DNA from: Globodera rostochiensis
Lineage: Eukaryota; Nematoda; Chromadorea; Rhabditida; Heteroderidae
Assembly: GCA_018350325.1 (NCBI GenBank)
Contig: JAEVLN010000007.1
Span: 2,285,856 to 2,349,855, forward strand
Direction of reading: 5' to 3'
DNA length: 64,000 bases
Part shown: positions 47,237 to 57,759 of the stretch, piece after piece
How the letters are laid out: each line of letters begins with the position of its first letter
Position numbering within the stretch: position 1 is the stretch's first letter
Notes under the pieces: generated by a model
What the model saw: the letters and a program-made list of their open reading frames with translations, nothing else
Database searches by the model: none
What the model was told of the DNA's origin: nothing
Position numbers and translations under genes: made by a program

Positions 47237-48541
47237 ATGCCCACCTTTCTCTTCTTGGCCGCAATTTGCTTGCTTGTGGCCGCTTCCACTCTGCTGGAAA
47301 CGGATCAGAAAAATTCTTTTCAAATTAAAAATTTGGCGCAATATTTCATCGCTTTTCAGTGTGTGGGGTGACTAACAAAAATTTATTTAAATATCGAAAT
47401 CTTTTAACTTAAATTTTCGGCTGACTCACGTAGAGAATTCAGATGCATCGCCGCCGCCGACAAAAACAAACAAAAAACTCGAAAATGAACCATCCACTGG
47501 CAATGCTGAACCAAAAGCAGGTAACAGTGCAAAATAATAATTATTTTAAATTCTCGATAAGTGTTTCTTAGGTTCGGGGTCGAGGAACCCGAATAAGCTC
47601 CATTTTCAACGTTGAACCCCGGACCCGAATTCGAACATTTTATCAAAAATTCAAAAACGAATTGCAGCCTCAAAACCATTCAAAAAACGTGTAATTTGAA
47701 TAAAATTATTTTTCCTTAGAACAAAATCGATGGGATTCTGCTGCATGTCACGAGGGCCTGACACTCTCGCCCGACAAATTGATTGTTGAATTTGCTGGAG
47801 AGAATAGCGGTTAAATATTATTCTGTTAAAGTGATTTAGTTAAAAAGATTTATGAAAATGATTAACTTTTTCGTTTTAGGGTGGCGCTCTGTCCGCGCCA
47901 AACAACAGTTAATTTCAAAAGACGGCATTTTCTACTACGAAGTGAAAATCTCGGAGAAAGTAGCGTAAGTTAAATAAATAAATAAATAGTTGAGCTTCGA
48001 AATGCTTTAGAAGCATTTTCCTTTTAAAAAATTATATTTAGCGGTATTTTCATTGGGCTTGCGACCGAACAAATGCCATTGGACACATGGGTTGGACGTG
48101 ACAAAGGCTCTTACGCGTACTCAAACAGTGGCAGTTTTTGGGGTCACAAACAACGTCTTTTTATCGAAGGAAAACCCAAATTTGACCCTAACGACATCAT
48201 CGGCTGCGGCGTCCATTTGAAAAGTCGCCAAATCATTTACACAAAAAATGACAAGCTTTTAGGTGAGAAAGAAAAAGAATTAAAATAAAATTAAAGGGCA
48301 TTTAATCACTTTTGGGTTGTTTCTTTAATTTAAAGATCTAATCGATGGCCCATTTTTTTGGATTTAATAAATCTTTTTAATTTATTTATTTTGTTTTTTT
48401 ACAGGAACTGCCTATTTGTTAGTCGATTCTGCGGCCGAATTGTACCCGTGCGTTTCGATGTTCAATCCTGGCACCAAAATTGAAGCGAATTTTGGCACGA
48501 AAAAATTCAAATTCGACATTGCCGAGGCATTTAGAAAGTGA
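47237..48541 (+). CDS. SPRYSEC-type secreted SPRY protein, copy 2 (first donor changed)
   Basis: Exons by homology: 47237-47303 (signal peptide), 47434-47520 (linker, one codon longer, KTNKKLE), 47720-47809, 47880-47964, 48042-48262 and 48405-48541 (YLLVDSAAELYPCVSMFNPG, KFDIAEAFRK, stop). The last exon is fully open here. However, the first donor, GG|GTCAG in copies 1 and 3, reads GG|ATCAG, so normal removal of intron 1 looks impossible; read-through gives 44 residues and a stop. Unless another donor is used, only a secreted short peptide would be made. Confidence 0.7.
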
Positions 48542-49221
48542 AAAACGAGGGGATTTATGGGATTTTGCTGTTGAGGGTTTTCGTCTTTGTTTTATTCTTT
48601 GTCGATTAAAACATTATCTTCGAATTTGCAACTTTCCCGCAAAAAAAAACCCAGAAAATTTCGCTTTCTTTCGAGTTTCAATCCACCCGAGAGTAATAAA
48701 AACCATTCGAAGTCGTAGGTTTGACGCTATTGTGAAAGTTTTCTGACCTTAACTTTTTTGATATTTGTCCAGATTTAAAAATCGGCGGTGAAATTTTCAA
48801 TTTCGACCTACCAAAAAAGTGCTAACGGCCCAAAAAGAAGCGCCCCTTTTTGCCTACCATGTTGCGGTTGAAGGGGCTAAAGTGGTTTAAAGCATGTTTT
48901 TGGCGTGTTGGGTTTGGAGAAAGGGCACAACTAGACAAAATTTGGCTTTGAACGGTATATCATGTGTCCGGGTAGGTCTAACCTGTGATAGAGTTATGCG
49001 TTACACAATCTCTTGAAAAATCGGACTTTTTTTTTACTGTTTTGAGAGAAATTTACAAAAACGATGGGGTTTGCTTGGATCGGTTCGGGGTTGGTTAATT
49101 ATAAGTTGGGGACATAATAAGGTACTAAAAATGTTTCTTAACCGGGTCTGTAAGAGTTCGGATCGTGGTCGAAATCGGTTGTCAAAGTTGGAAAAATTAA
49201 TTTTTTTTTTTTGCTGCGTTA
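48542..49221. other. 3' flank of SPRYSEC copy 2, no gene seen
   Basis: Shared with copy 1 up to about 48925, then unique DNA mirrored in the right arm (55583-56262). Confidence 0.5.
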
Positions 49222-49286
49222 CGTTGTCAGAGTCTGGCGACAAAATTGAAGCGAATTTTGGACCGGACTTTGAATTCAAATTCTGA
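49222..49286 (+). pseudogene. SPRY C-terminal tail fragment
   Basis: Reads ESGDKIEANFGPDFEFKF and stop, the usual SPRY C-terminus, preceded by a T run and CVTL; no acceptor or earlier exon. Mirrored at 55518-55582. Confidence 0.65.
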
Positions 49287-49384
49287 TGAGAAAGAAGCCC
49301 ACGGACAGCGAAAATAATATTTCAAATTTATTTTTCTTTTGAAAAAATACAATTTGTTTTATTTTCAAATTTGCCTGAATGATT

Positions 49385-49700
49385 TTTAGTTGCCATTTTG
49401 CCAATCTGGGCTCGATAAAGAAATTGAACCAATGAAAAATGAGCTCTTTTTGTTAAGAATTCATTAAACAATCATAAAACCTAATTTATCAAAAAGAAAG
49501 AAAGTCAAATAAATAATCCAATGAAATAATCTAATAGCTACAAAGAATATTTTAATCCCAAAAAAATAAATACTTTTTCAATTTTTCGAAAATGCCGACG
49601 ACTTCGATTCTCCCAGCCATATTTGCGAACCTTGTCGGCGAGCCAATGCGCTTCTTTGAACATTGTGTCAACATAATCACTTAAATGGAAAATGAATTTT
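49385..49700 (-). CDS. Unrecognised exon (YVDTMFKEAHWL), left-arm copy
   Basis: On the minus strand, after CCATTTAAG, the frame reads DYVDTMFKEAHWLADKVRKY and GWENRSRRHFRKIEK to a possible donor. Balanced residue content suggests a true exon of an unknown gene. Present three times in the duplication: here, in the central spacer (52159-52480, +) and at 55108-55425 (+). Confidence 0.4.
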
Positions 49701-49729
49701 AATTATATTTAATTTAGTCGACACTGACT

Positions 49730-50472
49730 ATGAGGAGTCAATTGGATGGTCCCATCCGCCAACATTGCCCCCGGCGTTGTGTGTGGCAGGCATTAAAAAT
49801 AGTTAATGAGGTGTCTGATCACTTTCTTCAAAATAAATTCAATGTTGGCACAGGCGTGTTCTCGATTGCTGCGGATGGTAGACGATTTTATGGCAAATCT
49901 TGGCAAACATTGGTCGACCGATCGAGAAAGATTTTTGATCAATATCCAATCTTTTTTATCTTTTTTTCAATAAATAATTATTAAGCCGTGGTGGAATTCG
50001 AGACTTGACTGTGGTACACTAAACTTAACGCAGAAATTCCAGTTGGTTGAACTGCTCGAACATTATTCTTTTTTTGCTCCTGTTCAATCAATCTATGTTT
50101 GATTCATATTAATTTCGTTTTGCGCGTCTTTATCTTTATACTTTCAGAAGTCGCGCTCATCAAATACACAACGCCGATGGGCTTCGTACATTTGAATCAA
50201 AAAGTATTTTTTCTGATCAAAATGGCAAAGAAATTTTCGGGCAATTAAAATTTGGCCCATTTTTGAATGATTTTGCCGGACTTTGGCTGTTGGCGGTGGA
50301 CTTGGTTCCGCGTTTTGGCCAAAAGCCAACCGAAATAAGGATGCGGGCGCCGGCTGAATGCGAATTGAGGGCGGTCAACCAAAAACAACCAAATTGCGTC
50401 ACATTTGACGACAAAAATGCTCATCGACTTCCTCTGGTGGTGGGGGAATCAATCCAATCAATGCAAGTGTAA
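49730..50472 (+). CDS. Unrecognised protein-coding exons, left arm
   Basis: First frame 49730-49984 (ALKIVNEVSDHFLQNKFN, GVFSIAADGRRFYGKSW). Second exon 50148-50472 after ACTTTCAG, with IFSDQNGKEIFGQLKFGPFL, DFAGLWLLAVDLVPRFGQKP and ending ...GESIQSMQV and stop. Composition is protein-like and the second exon has a clear acceptor. The donor between them is not found, and I do not recognise the family. Mirrored in the right arm. Confidence 0.4.
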
Positions 50473-51069
50473 GACATTTTAAATATGAATTTGAATAAAA
50501 AATTCTTTATCGCATTCATAATGCTGGGGATCTCGTTGGAATTTTTTGTTTTTATTTGTTAATTAAAATATATGTCGGACGTATTCATTTGAAATTAGGA
50601 TTATTCGAACTTTCTTAATTGAAAATATTTATAATACGAGGAGAGTAATGTTTGATTCAAAATTATTTTAAACCCAGTAATATTCGAATTTTACTATGTA
50701 AACTTTGAAAATTCCAGAGCAAGTTCAAATTTTTGCTAGTATAATTCTAATCTTACTATTATTCAGTTTGGTGAAGATATTCAAATAAACAAGCCCCGGC
50801 ATTTGTTTTCGCTAACCGGAGCCGTTCAGCCGTCATTGCCAAAGGCATTGAGACAACAGAAAGCTCCTACTATGCATGTTCCGGTTCACTGATTTCACCC
50901 GAATTTGTTTTGTTGGCCATTAATTCAATTATGTAAAAAATATAATTATTTAAAATGTGAAAGTGTCCGCGCATCGGATCTGACAAATTGAATGTAATCC
51001 ATTGACCGTATCCTTCTCCACAAAGAAAATCATTTAAAAAATCCATTTCACTGTCTCCGGGCTTCCCCA
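50473..51069. other. Spacer with a doubtful 66-codon frame
   Basis: A/T-rich DNA. Minus-strand frame 51070-50870 starts at the ATG overlapping the stop of the SPRY fragment and has no domain; mirrored at 53734-53934. Probably not a gene. Confidence 0.3.
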
Positions 51070-51387
51070 TCAGAATTTGTATTCAAAGTCCGGTCCAAAG
51101 TTCGTTTCAATTTTGTCGCCAAAGCGTAACAACGAAACGCACGGAAACAATTCGTAGGCAGATTCGACAAACAAATTGGCAGTATCTGCAAAAACAATAA
51201 AAAAGTAATCAGAATAAAATTGATTTCTTAAAAATAAATTTGCCCTTTAATTTTTAGTCTTTTTCTTTCCCACCCAAAGGCCGCCCGTTCTTTGTGTAAA
51301 TGATTTGGCGAGACGCCAAATTGACGCCGCATCCGATGACGTCACCGACGCCAAACGGAGGCTTTCCTTCGATGTACGGACGTCCAA
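51070..51387 (-). pseudogene. 3' SPRY fragment, left arm
   Basis: Minus strand: [33 protein letters not shown], donor GTGGGA, then after TTTTTGCAG the last exon (NLFVESAYELFPCVSLL, ending PDFEYKF and stop). The 5' SPRY exons are replaced by unrelated DNA that holds the tRNA-like gene. Confidence 0.75.
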
Positions 51388-51462
51388 GTCTTTATACCCG
51401 GCTAATTCGGCTTCGGCTACTGATCAGTAATTTGTTGATACACACATGCGGACGGACATTTG

Positions 51463-51534
51463 CGGACGGATGGGACTCGAACCCACGTCCTCCACCCAAT
51501 CCGTGGGCAGCTCTTCCAACTGAGCTACCGGGGC
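51463..51534 (-). tRNA. tRNA-like gene, degenerate, left arm
   Basis: Perfect A box (TAGCTCAGTTGG) and B box (GGTTCGAGTCC) at tRNA spacing, with D arm and T arm able to pair. Anticodon stem and acceptor stem pair poorly and the base before the anticodon is not T. Probably a tRNA pseudogene or tRNA-derived SINE head; isotype not assigned. Confidence 0.55.
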
Positions 51535-52158
51535 GTCCCATTTGCCTGCTTCTTTATGGATGATCTTTTGCCCCCGCCATAGGCGTTTTACCGTCTCGTC
51601 CAACCAGCGGAATTCTCTCTCATCCTTACAATTTATTTTTAATTTTTTAAATCGAAAACGACGTTTGGCGCATCCGCTCGTTGACATTTTTGAAGTGAAC
51701 GCCTTCAAATTCGGAATATGTCCGGTTCCGGTACTTTTGGCAGGATGATGATGACAATTTTCCCGTTTTTTGTCCATTCCAAAATGGAAGGGGGCCACAC
51801 AATTCTGATTGAAATCACTTTCCCATCTCATCAGTTTCATTCACATTTTTAACACAATTTTAATTTAAAAAAACACACAAAACAAATTGAATAAACTAAA
51901 AATAAAAATATTAAACTTAGCAAATGAATGCGCATAATAAACCTTTTTTGCCTTGACGGCATTTGCTGCCCCCATCGGAGCGTAATATTAATTAAAATAA
52001 AATAAACAAATTAAATATATATTTATTCATGCATTCTTGGGCGCGTGCCCCGTGGACTGAATGCAAACTCGAGACAAATGCACTTTTTGTGCTGGATAAG
52101 GAATGCAAAAAGTAATTTTCGCCAATTATCATTAACAACAAATTTTTTATTAATATTT
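51535..52158. other. Left-arm end, no gene
   Basis: A/T-rich DNA mirrored at 52646-53269, ending at ATTTTTTATTAATATTT by the spacer. Confidence 0.5.
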
Positions 52159-52645
52159 AAAATTCATTTTCCATTTAAGTGATTATGTTGACACAATGTT
52201 CAAAGAAGCGCATTGGCTCGCCGACAAGGTTCGCAAATATGGCTGGGAGAATCGAAGTCGTCGGCATTTTCGAAAAATTGAAAAAGTATTTATTTTTCGG
52301 GATTAAAATATTCTTTGTAGCTATTAGATTATTTCATTGGATTATTTATTTGACTTTCTTTCTTTTTGATAAATTAGGTTTTATGATTGTTTAATGAATT
52401 CTTAACAAAAAGAGTTCATTTTTTTATTGGTTCAATTTCTTTATCGAGCCCAGATTGGTAAAATGGCAACTAAAAATCAATCACTTCAAATAAAAATTCG
52501 GCGGTGCTTCGAATAAATGCGGCGGCATTAAATTCGATGCCAATTTATTCCGGTCGAATTCTCTGCTATTTTCCTCCCAACTATTCCATTTTTACCCGGC
52601 TCTTATCCCCGAAACTAGCTGAGAATAATAGTTTAGCGAAATAAT
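52159..52645. other. Spacer of the inverted duplication
   Basis: 52159-52480 is a direct third copy of 55108-55425. 52480-52645 is unique, with CGGCGGTGCTTCGAATAAAT and A/T-rich DNA. Triplicated sequence at an inversion joint suggests template switching. Confidence 0.75.
52180..52285 (+). CDS. Unrecognised exon (YVDTMFKEAHWL), spacer copy
   Basis: Same exon as in the left arm, inserted in the spacer in the orientation of the right-arm copy. No further exon is attached here, so it is a fragment. Confidence 0.4.
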
Positions 52646-53269
52646 TAATATTAATAAAAAATTTGTTGTTAATGATAATTGGCGAAAATTACTTTTTGCA
52701 TTCCTTATCCAGCACAAAAAGTGCATTTGTCTCGAGTTTGCATTCAGTCCACGGGGCACGCGCCCAAGAATGCATGAATAAATATATATTTAATTTGTTT
52801 ATTTTATTTTAATTAATATTACGCTCCGATGGGGGCAGCAAATGCCGTCAAGGCAAAAAAGGTTTATTATGCGCATTCATTTGCTAAGTTTAATATTTTT
52901 ATTTTTAGTTTATTCAATTTGTTTTGTGTGTTTTTTTAAATTAAAATTGTGTTAAAAATGTGAATGAAACTGATGAGATGGGAAAGTGATTTCAATCAGA
53001 ATTGTGTGGCCCCCTTCCATTTTGGAATGGACAAAAAACGGGAAAATTGTCATCATCATCCTGCCAAAAGTACCGGAACCGGACATATTCCGAATTTGAA
53101 GGCGTTCACTTCAAAAATGTCAACGAGCGGATGCGCCAAACGTCGTTTTCGATTTAAAAAATTAAAAATAAATTGTAAGGATGAGAGAGAATTCCGCTGG
53201 TTGGACGAGACGGTAAAACGCCTATGGCGGGGGCAAAAGATCATCCATAAAGAAGCAGGCAAATGGGAC

Positions 53270-53341
53270 GCCCCGGTAGCTCAGTTGGAAGAGCTGCCCA
53301 CGGATTGGGTGGAGGACGTGGGTTCGAGTCCCATCCGTCCG
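53270..53341 (+). tRNA. tRNA-like gene, degenerate, right arm
   Basis: Identical inverted copy of 51463-51534: TAGCTCAGTTGG at 53277 and GGTTCGAGTCC near 53321. A 138-codon frame passing through it (52964-53380) is likely an artefact. Confidence 0.55.
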
Positions 53342-53416
53342 CAAATGTCCGTCCGCATGTGTGTATCAACAAATTACTGATCAGTAGCCGAAGCCGAATT
53401 AGCCGGGTATAAAGAC

Positions 53417-53734
53417 TTGGACGTCCGTACATCGAAGGAAAGCCTCCGTTTGGCGTCGGTGACGTCATCGGATGCGGCGTCAATTTGGCGTCTCGCCAAA
53501 TCATTTACACAAAGAACGGGCGGCCTTTGGGTGGGAAAGAAAAAGACTAAAAATTAAAGGGCAAATTTATTTTTAAGAAATCAATTTTATTCTGATTACT
53601 TTTTTATTGTTTTTGCAGATACTGCCAATTTGTTTGTCGAATCTGCCTACGAATTGTTTCCGTGCGTTTCGTTGTTACGCTTTGGCGACAAAATTGAAAC
53701 GAACTTTGGACCGGACTTTGAATACAAATTCTGA
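53417..53734 (+). pseudogene. 3' SPRY fragment, right arm
   Basis: Inverted copy of 51070-51387. Exon to 53530, intron, last exon 53619-53734; frame intact. Confidence 0.75.
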
Positions 53735-54331
53735 TGGGGAAGCCCGGAGACAGTGAAATGGATTTTTTAAATGATTTTCTTTGTGGAGAAGGATACGGTC
53801 AATGGATTACATTCAATTTGTCAGATCCGATGCGCGGACACTTTCACATTTTAAATAATTATATTTTTTACATAATTGAATTAATGGCCAACAAAACAAA
53901 TTCGGGTGAAATCAGTGAACCGGAACATGCATAGTAGGAGCTTTCTGTTGTCTCAATGCCTTTGGCAATGACGGCTGAACGGCTCCGGTTAGCGAAAACA
54001 AATGCCGGGGCTTGTTTATTTGAATATCTTCACCAAACTGAATAATAGTAAGATTAGAATTATACTAGCAAAAATTTGAACTTGCTCTGGAATTTTCAAA
54101 GTTTACATAGTAAAATTCGAATATTACTGGGTTTAAAATAATTTTGAATCAAACATTACTCTCCTCGTATTATAAATATTTTCAATTAAGAAAGTTCGAA
54201 TAATCCTAATTTCAAATGAATACGTCCGACATATATTTTAATTAACAAATAAAAACAAAAAATTCCAACGAGATCCCCAGCATTATGAATGCGATAAAGA
54301 ATTTTTTATTCAAATTCATATTTAAAATGTC

Positions 54332-55074
54332 TTACACTTGCATTGATTGGATTGATTCCCCCACCACCAGAGGAAGTCGATGAGCATTTTTGTCGTCAAA
54401 TGTGACGCAATTTGGTTGTTTTTGGTTGACCGCCCTCAATTCGCATTCAGCCGGCGCCCGCATCCTTATTTCGGTTGGCTTTTGGCCAAAACGCGGAACC
54501 AAGTCCACCGCCAACAGCCAAAGTCCGGCAAAATCATTCAAAAATGGGCCAAATTTTAATTGCCCGAAAATTTCTTTGCCATTTTGATCAGAAAAAATAC
54601 TTTTTGATTCAAATGTACGAAGCCCATCGGCGTTGTGTATTTGATGAGCGCGACTTCTGAAAGTATAAAGATAAAGACGCGCAAAACGAAATTAATATGA
54701 ATCAAACATAGATTGATTGAACAGGAGCAAAAAAAGAATAATGTTCGAGCAGTTCAACCAACTGGAATTTCTGCGTTAAGTTTAGTGTACCACAGTCAAG
54801 TCTCGAATTCCACCACGGCTTAATAATTATTTATTGAAAAAAAGATAAAAAAGATTGGATATTGATCAAAAATCTTTCTCGATCGGTCGACCAATGTTTG
54901 CCAAGATTTGCCATAAAATCGTCTACCATCCGCAGCAATCGAGAACACGCCTGTGCCAACATTGAATTTATTTTGAAGAAAGTGATCAGACACCTCATTA
55001 ACTATTTTTAATGCCTGCCACACACAACGCCGGGGGCAATGTTGGCGGATGGGACCATCCAATTGACTCCTCAT
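54332..55074 (-). CDS. Unrecognised protein-coding exons, right arm
   Basis: Inverted copy of 49730-50472, same frames intact. Exons: 55074-54820 and 54656-54332. Confidence 0.4.
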
Positions 55075-55107
55075 AGTCAGTGTCGACTAAATTAAATATA
55101 ATTAAAA

Positions 55108-55425
55108 TTCATTTTCCATTTAAGTGATTATGTTGACACAATGTTCAAAGAAGCGCATTGGCTCGCCGACAAGGTTCGCAAATATGGCTGGGAGAATCGA
55201 AGTCGTCGGCATTTTCGAAAAATTGAAAAAGTATTTATTTTTTTGGGATTAAAATATTCTTTGTAGCTATTAGATTATTTCATTGGATTATTTATTTGAC
55301 TTTCTTTCTTTTTGATAAATTAGGTTTTATGATTGTTTAATGAATTCTTAACAAAAAGAGCTCATTTTTCATTGGTTCAATTTCTTTATCGAGCCCAGAT
55401 TGGCAAAATGGCAACTAAAAATCAT
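55108..55425 (+). CDS. Unrecognised exon (YVDTMFKEAHWL), right-arm copy
   Basis: Exact inverted counterpart of 49385-49700 apart from point differences; third copy. Confidence 0.4.
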
Positions 55426-55517
55426 TCAGGCAAATTTGAAAATAAAACAAATTGTATTTTTTCAAAAGAAAAATAAATTTGAAATATTATTTTCGCTGTC
55501 CGTGGGCTTCTTTCTCA

Positions 55518-55582
55518 TCAGAATTTGAATTCAAAGTCCGGTCCAAAATTCGCTTCAATTTTGTCGCCAGACTCTGACAACG
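55518..55582 (-). pseudogene. SPRY C-terminal tail fragment, inverted copy
   Basis: Reverse complement of 49222-49286, in the right arm. Confidence 0.65.
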
Positions 55583-56262
55583 TAACGCAGCAAAAAAAAA
55601 AAATTAATTTTTCCAACTTTGACAACCGATTTCGACCACGATCCGAACTCTTACAGACCCGGTTAAGAAACATTTTTAGTACCTTATTATGTCCCCAACT
55701 TATAATTAACCAACCCCGAACCGATCCAAGCAAACCCCATCGTTTTTGTAAATTTCTCTCAAAACAGTAAAAAAAAAGTCCGATTTTTCAAGAGATTGTG
55801 TAACGCATAACTCTATCACAGGTTAGACCTACCCGGACACATGATATACCGTTCAAAGCCAAATTTTGTCTAGTTGTGCCCTTTCTCCAAACCCAACACG
55901 CCAAAAACATGCTTTAAACCACTTTAGCCCCTTCAACCGCAACATGGTAGGCAAAAAGGGGCGCTTCTTTTTGGGCCGTTAGCACTTTTTTGGTAGGTCG
56001 AAATTGAAAATTTCACCGCCGATTTTTAAATCTGGACAAATATCAAAAAAGTTAAGGTCAGAAAACTTTCACAATAGCGTCAAACCTACGACTTCGAATG
56101 GTTTTTATTACTCTCGGGTGGATTGAAACTCGAAAGAAAGCGAAATTTTCTGGGTTTTTTTTTGCGGGAAAGTTGCAAATTCGAAGATAATGTTTTAATC
56201 GACAAAGAATAAAACAAAGACGAAAACCCTCAACAGCAAAATCCCATAAATCCCCTCGTTTT

Positions 56263-57568
56263 TCACTTTCTAAATGCCTCGGCAATGTCGAATTTGAATT
56301 TTTTCGTGCCAAAATTCGCTTCAATTTTGGTGCCAGGATTGAACATCGAAACGCACGGGTACAATTCGGCCGCAGAATCGACTAACAAATAGGCAGTTCC
56401 TGTAAAAAAACAAAATAAATAAATTAAAAAGATTTATTAAATCCAAAAAAATGGGCCATCGATTAGATCTTTAAATTAAAGAAACAACCCAAAAGTGATT
56501 AAATGCCCTTTAATTTTATTTTAATTCTTTTTCTTTCTCACCTAAAAGCTTGTCATTTTTTGTGTAAATGATTTGGCGACTTTTCAAATGGACGCCGCAG
56601 CCGATGATGTCGTTAGGGTCAAATTTGGGTTTTCCTTCGATAAAAAGACGTTGTTTGTGACCCCAAAAACTGCCACTGTTTGAGTACGCGTAAGAGCCTT
56701 TGTCACGTCCAACCCATGTGTCCAATGGCATTTGTTCGGTCGCAAGCCCAATGAAAATACCGCTAAATATAATTTTTTAAAAGGAAAATGCTTCTAAAGC
56801 ATTTCGAAGCTCAACTATTTATTTATTTATTTAACTTACGCTACTTTCTCCGAGATTTTCACTTCGTAGTAGAAAATGCCGTCTTTTGAAATTAACTGTT
56901 GTTTGGCGCGGACAGAGCGCCACCCTAAAACGAAAAAGTTAATCATTTTCATAAATCTTTTTAACTAAATCACTTTAACAGAATAATATTTAACCGCTAT
57001 TCTCTCCAGCAAATTCAACAATCAATTTGTCGGGCGAGAGTGTCAGGCCCTCGTGACATGCAGCAGAATCCCATCGATTTTGTTCTAAGGAAAAATAATT
57101 TTATTCAAATTACACGTTTTTTGAATGGTTTTGAGGCTGCAATTCGTTTTTGAATTTTTGATAAAATGTTCGAATTCGGGTCCGGGGTTCAACGTTGAAA
57201 ATGGAGCTTATTCGGGTTCCTCGACCCCGAACCTAAGAAACACTTATCGAGAATTTAAAATAATTATTATTTTGCACTGTTACCTGCTTTTGGTTCAGCA
57301 TTGCCAGTGGATGGTTCATTTTCGAGTTTGGCGTTTGTTTTTGGCGGCGGCGATGCATCTGAATTCTCTACGTGAGTCAGCCGAAAATTTAAGTTAAAAT
57401 ATTTTGAAATTTAAATAAATTTTTGTTAGTCACCCCACACACTGAAAAGCGATGAAATATTGCGCCAAATTTTTAAACTAAAAAAACAAATTTTTTCTGA
57501 CCCGTTTCCAGCAGAGTGGAAGCGGCCACAAGCAAGAAAATTGCGGCCAAGAAGAGAAAGGTGGGCAT
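56263..57568 (-). CDS. SPRYSEC-type secreted SPRY protein, copy 3 (intact)
   Basis: Minus-strand exons: 57568-57502 (signal peptide [17 protein letters not shown]), 57367-57284 (linker), 57084-56995 ([10 protein letters not shown]), 56924-56840 (GIFYYEVKI), 56762-56542 ([25 protein letters not shown]) and 56399-56263 (SAAELYPCVSMFNPGTKI, AEAFRK, stop). All splice sites are canonical and every junction keeps frame, giving about 230 residues: signal peptide, 28-residue linker and one complete SPRY. It has copy 1's good first donor and copy 2's open last exon, so it is the only copy without a visible defect. TATA at 57622-57616; about 13 minisatellite units farther upstream. Expected, from the family, to be secreted from oesophageal glands into host cells. 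Confidence 0.85.
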
Positions 57569-57615
57569 TTTGAGGCAAATAATGAATGATGGCTTTTTCT
57601 GCTGCATGCCACCGC

Positions 57616-57622
57616 TTTTATA
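57616..57622 (-). promoter_or_regulatory. TATA box, SPRYSEC copy 3
   Basis: TATAAAA on the minus strand, 48 bases before the ATG at 57568, in the same conserved block as the other copies. Confidence 0.6.
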
Positions 57623-57759
57623 CGGCTTTAATCGCAGGCGTAGAAGTGACTTTGTTTCAAATAGCATTGCCAACGAAGAGAATGGAGAGGACGCGAGAGA
57701 ATGCGTTGGCATTTACGAAAATATTGCCTTACCCCCAACAAAGAAATGCAGAAATTGGG

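Larger units (their letters stand above)
43974..48925. repeat. Tandem duplication, copy 2 (about 5 kb)
   Basis: Direct repeat of 37728-43905 with a single minisatellite unit. The junction with copy 1 (43905-43974) is filled by a G/C, T and A homopolymer-rich stretch. Within 43.98-45.4 kb it differs from copy 1 mostly by single-base deletions. Confidence 0.85.
39413..52158 (+). repeat. Left arm of the large inverted duplication
   Basis: 52158 back to about 47.1 kb mirrors 52646 to about 57.7 kb (paired coordinates sum to 104804). 39413-43.5 kb mirrors 56.3-60374 kb (sum about 99786). The two sums differ by the 5.02 kb tandem duplication present only in this arm. Confidence 0.9.

Noticed and set aside
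52964..53380. 138-codon frame ending in DAPVAQLEELPTDWVEDVG
   Set aside because: The second half is a translation of the tRNA-like gene, a common false protein; the first half has no recognised domain. The same applies to its inverted copy at 51424-51840.
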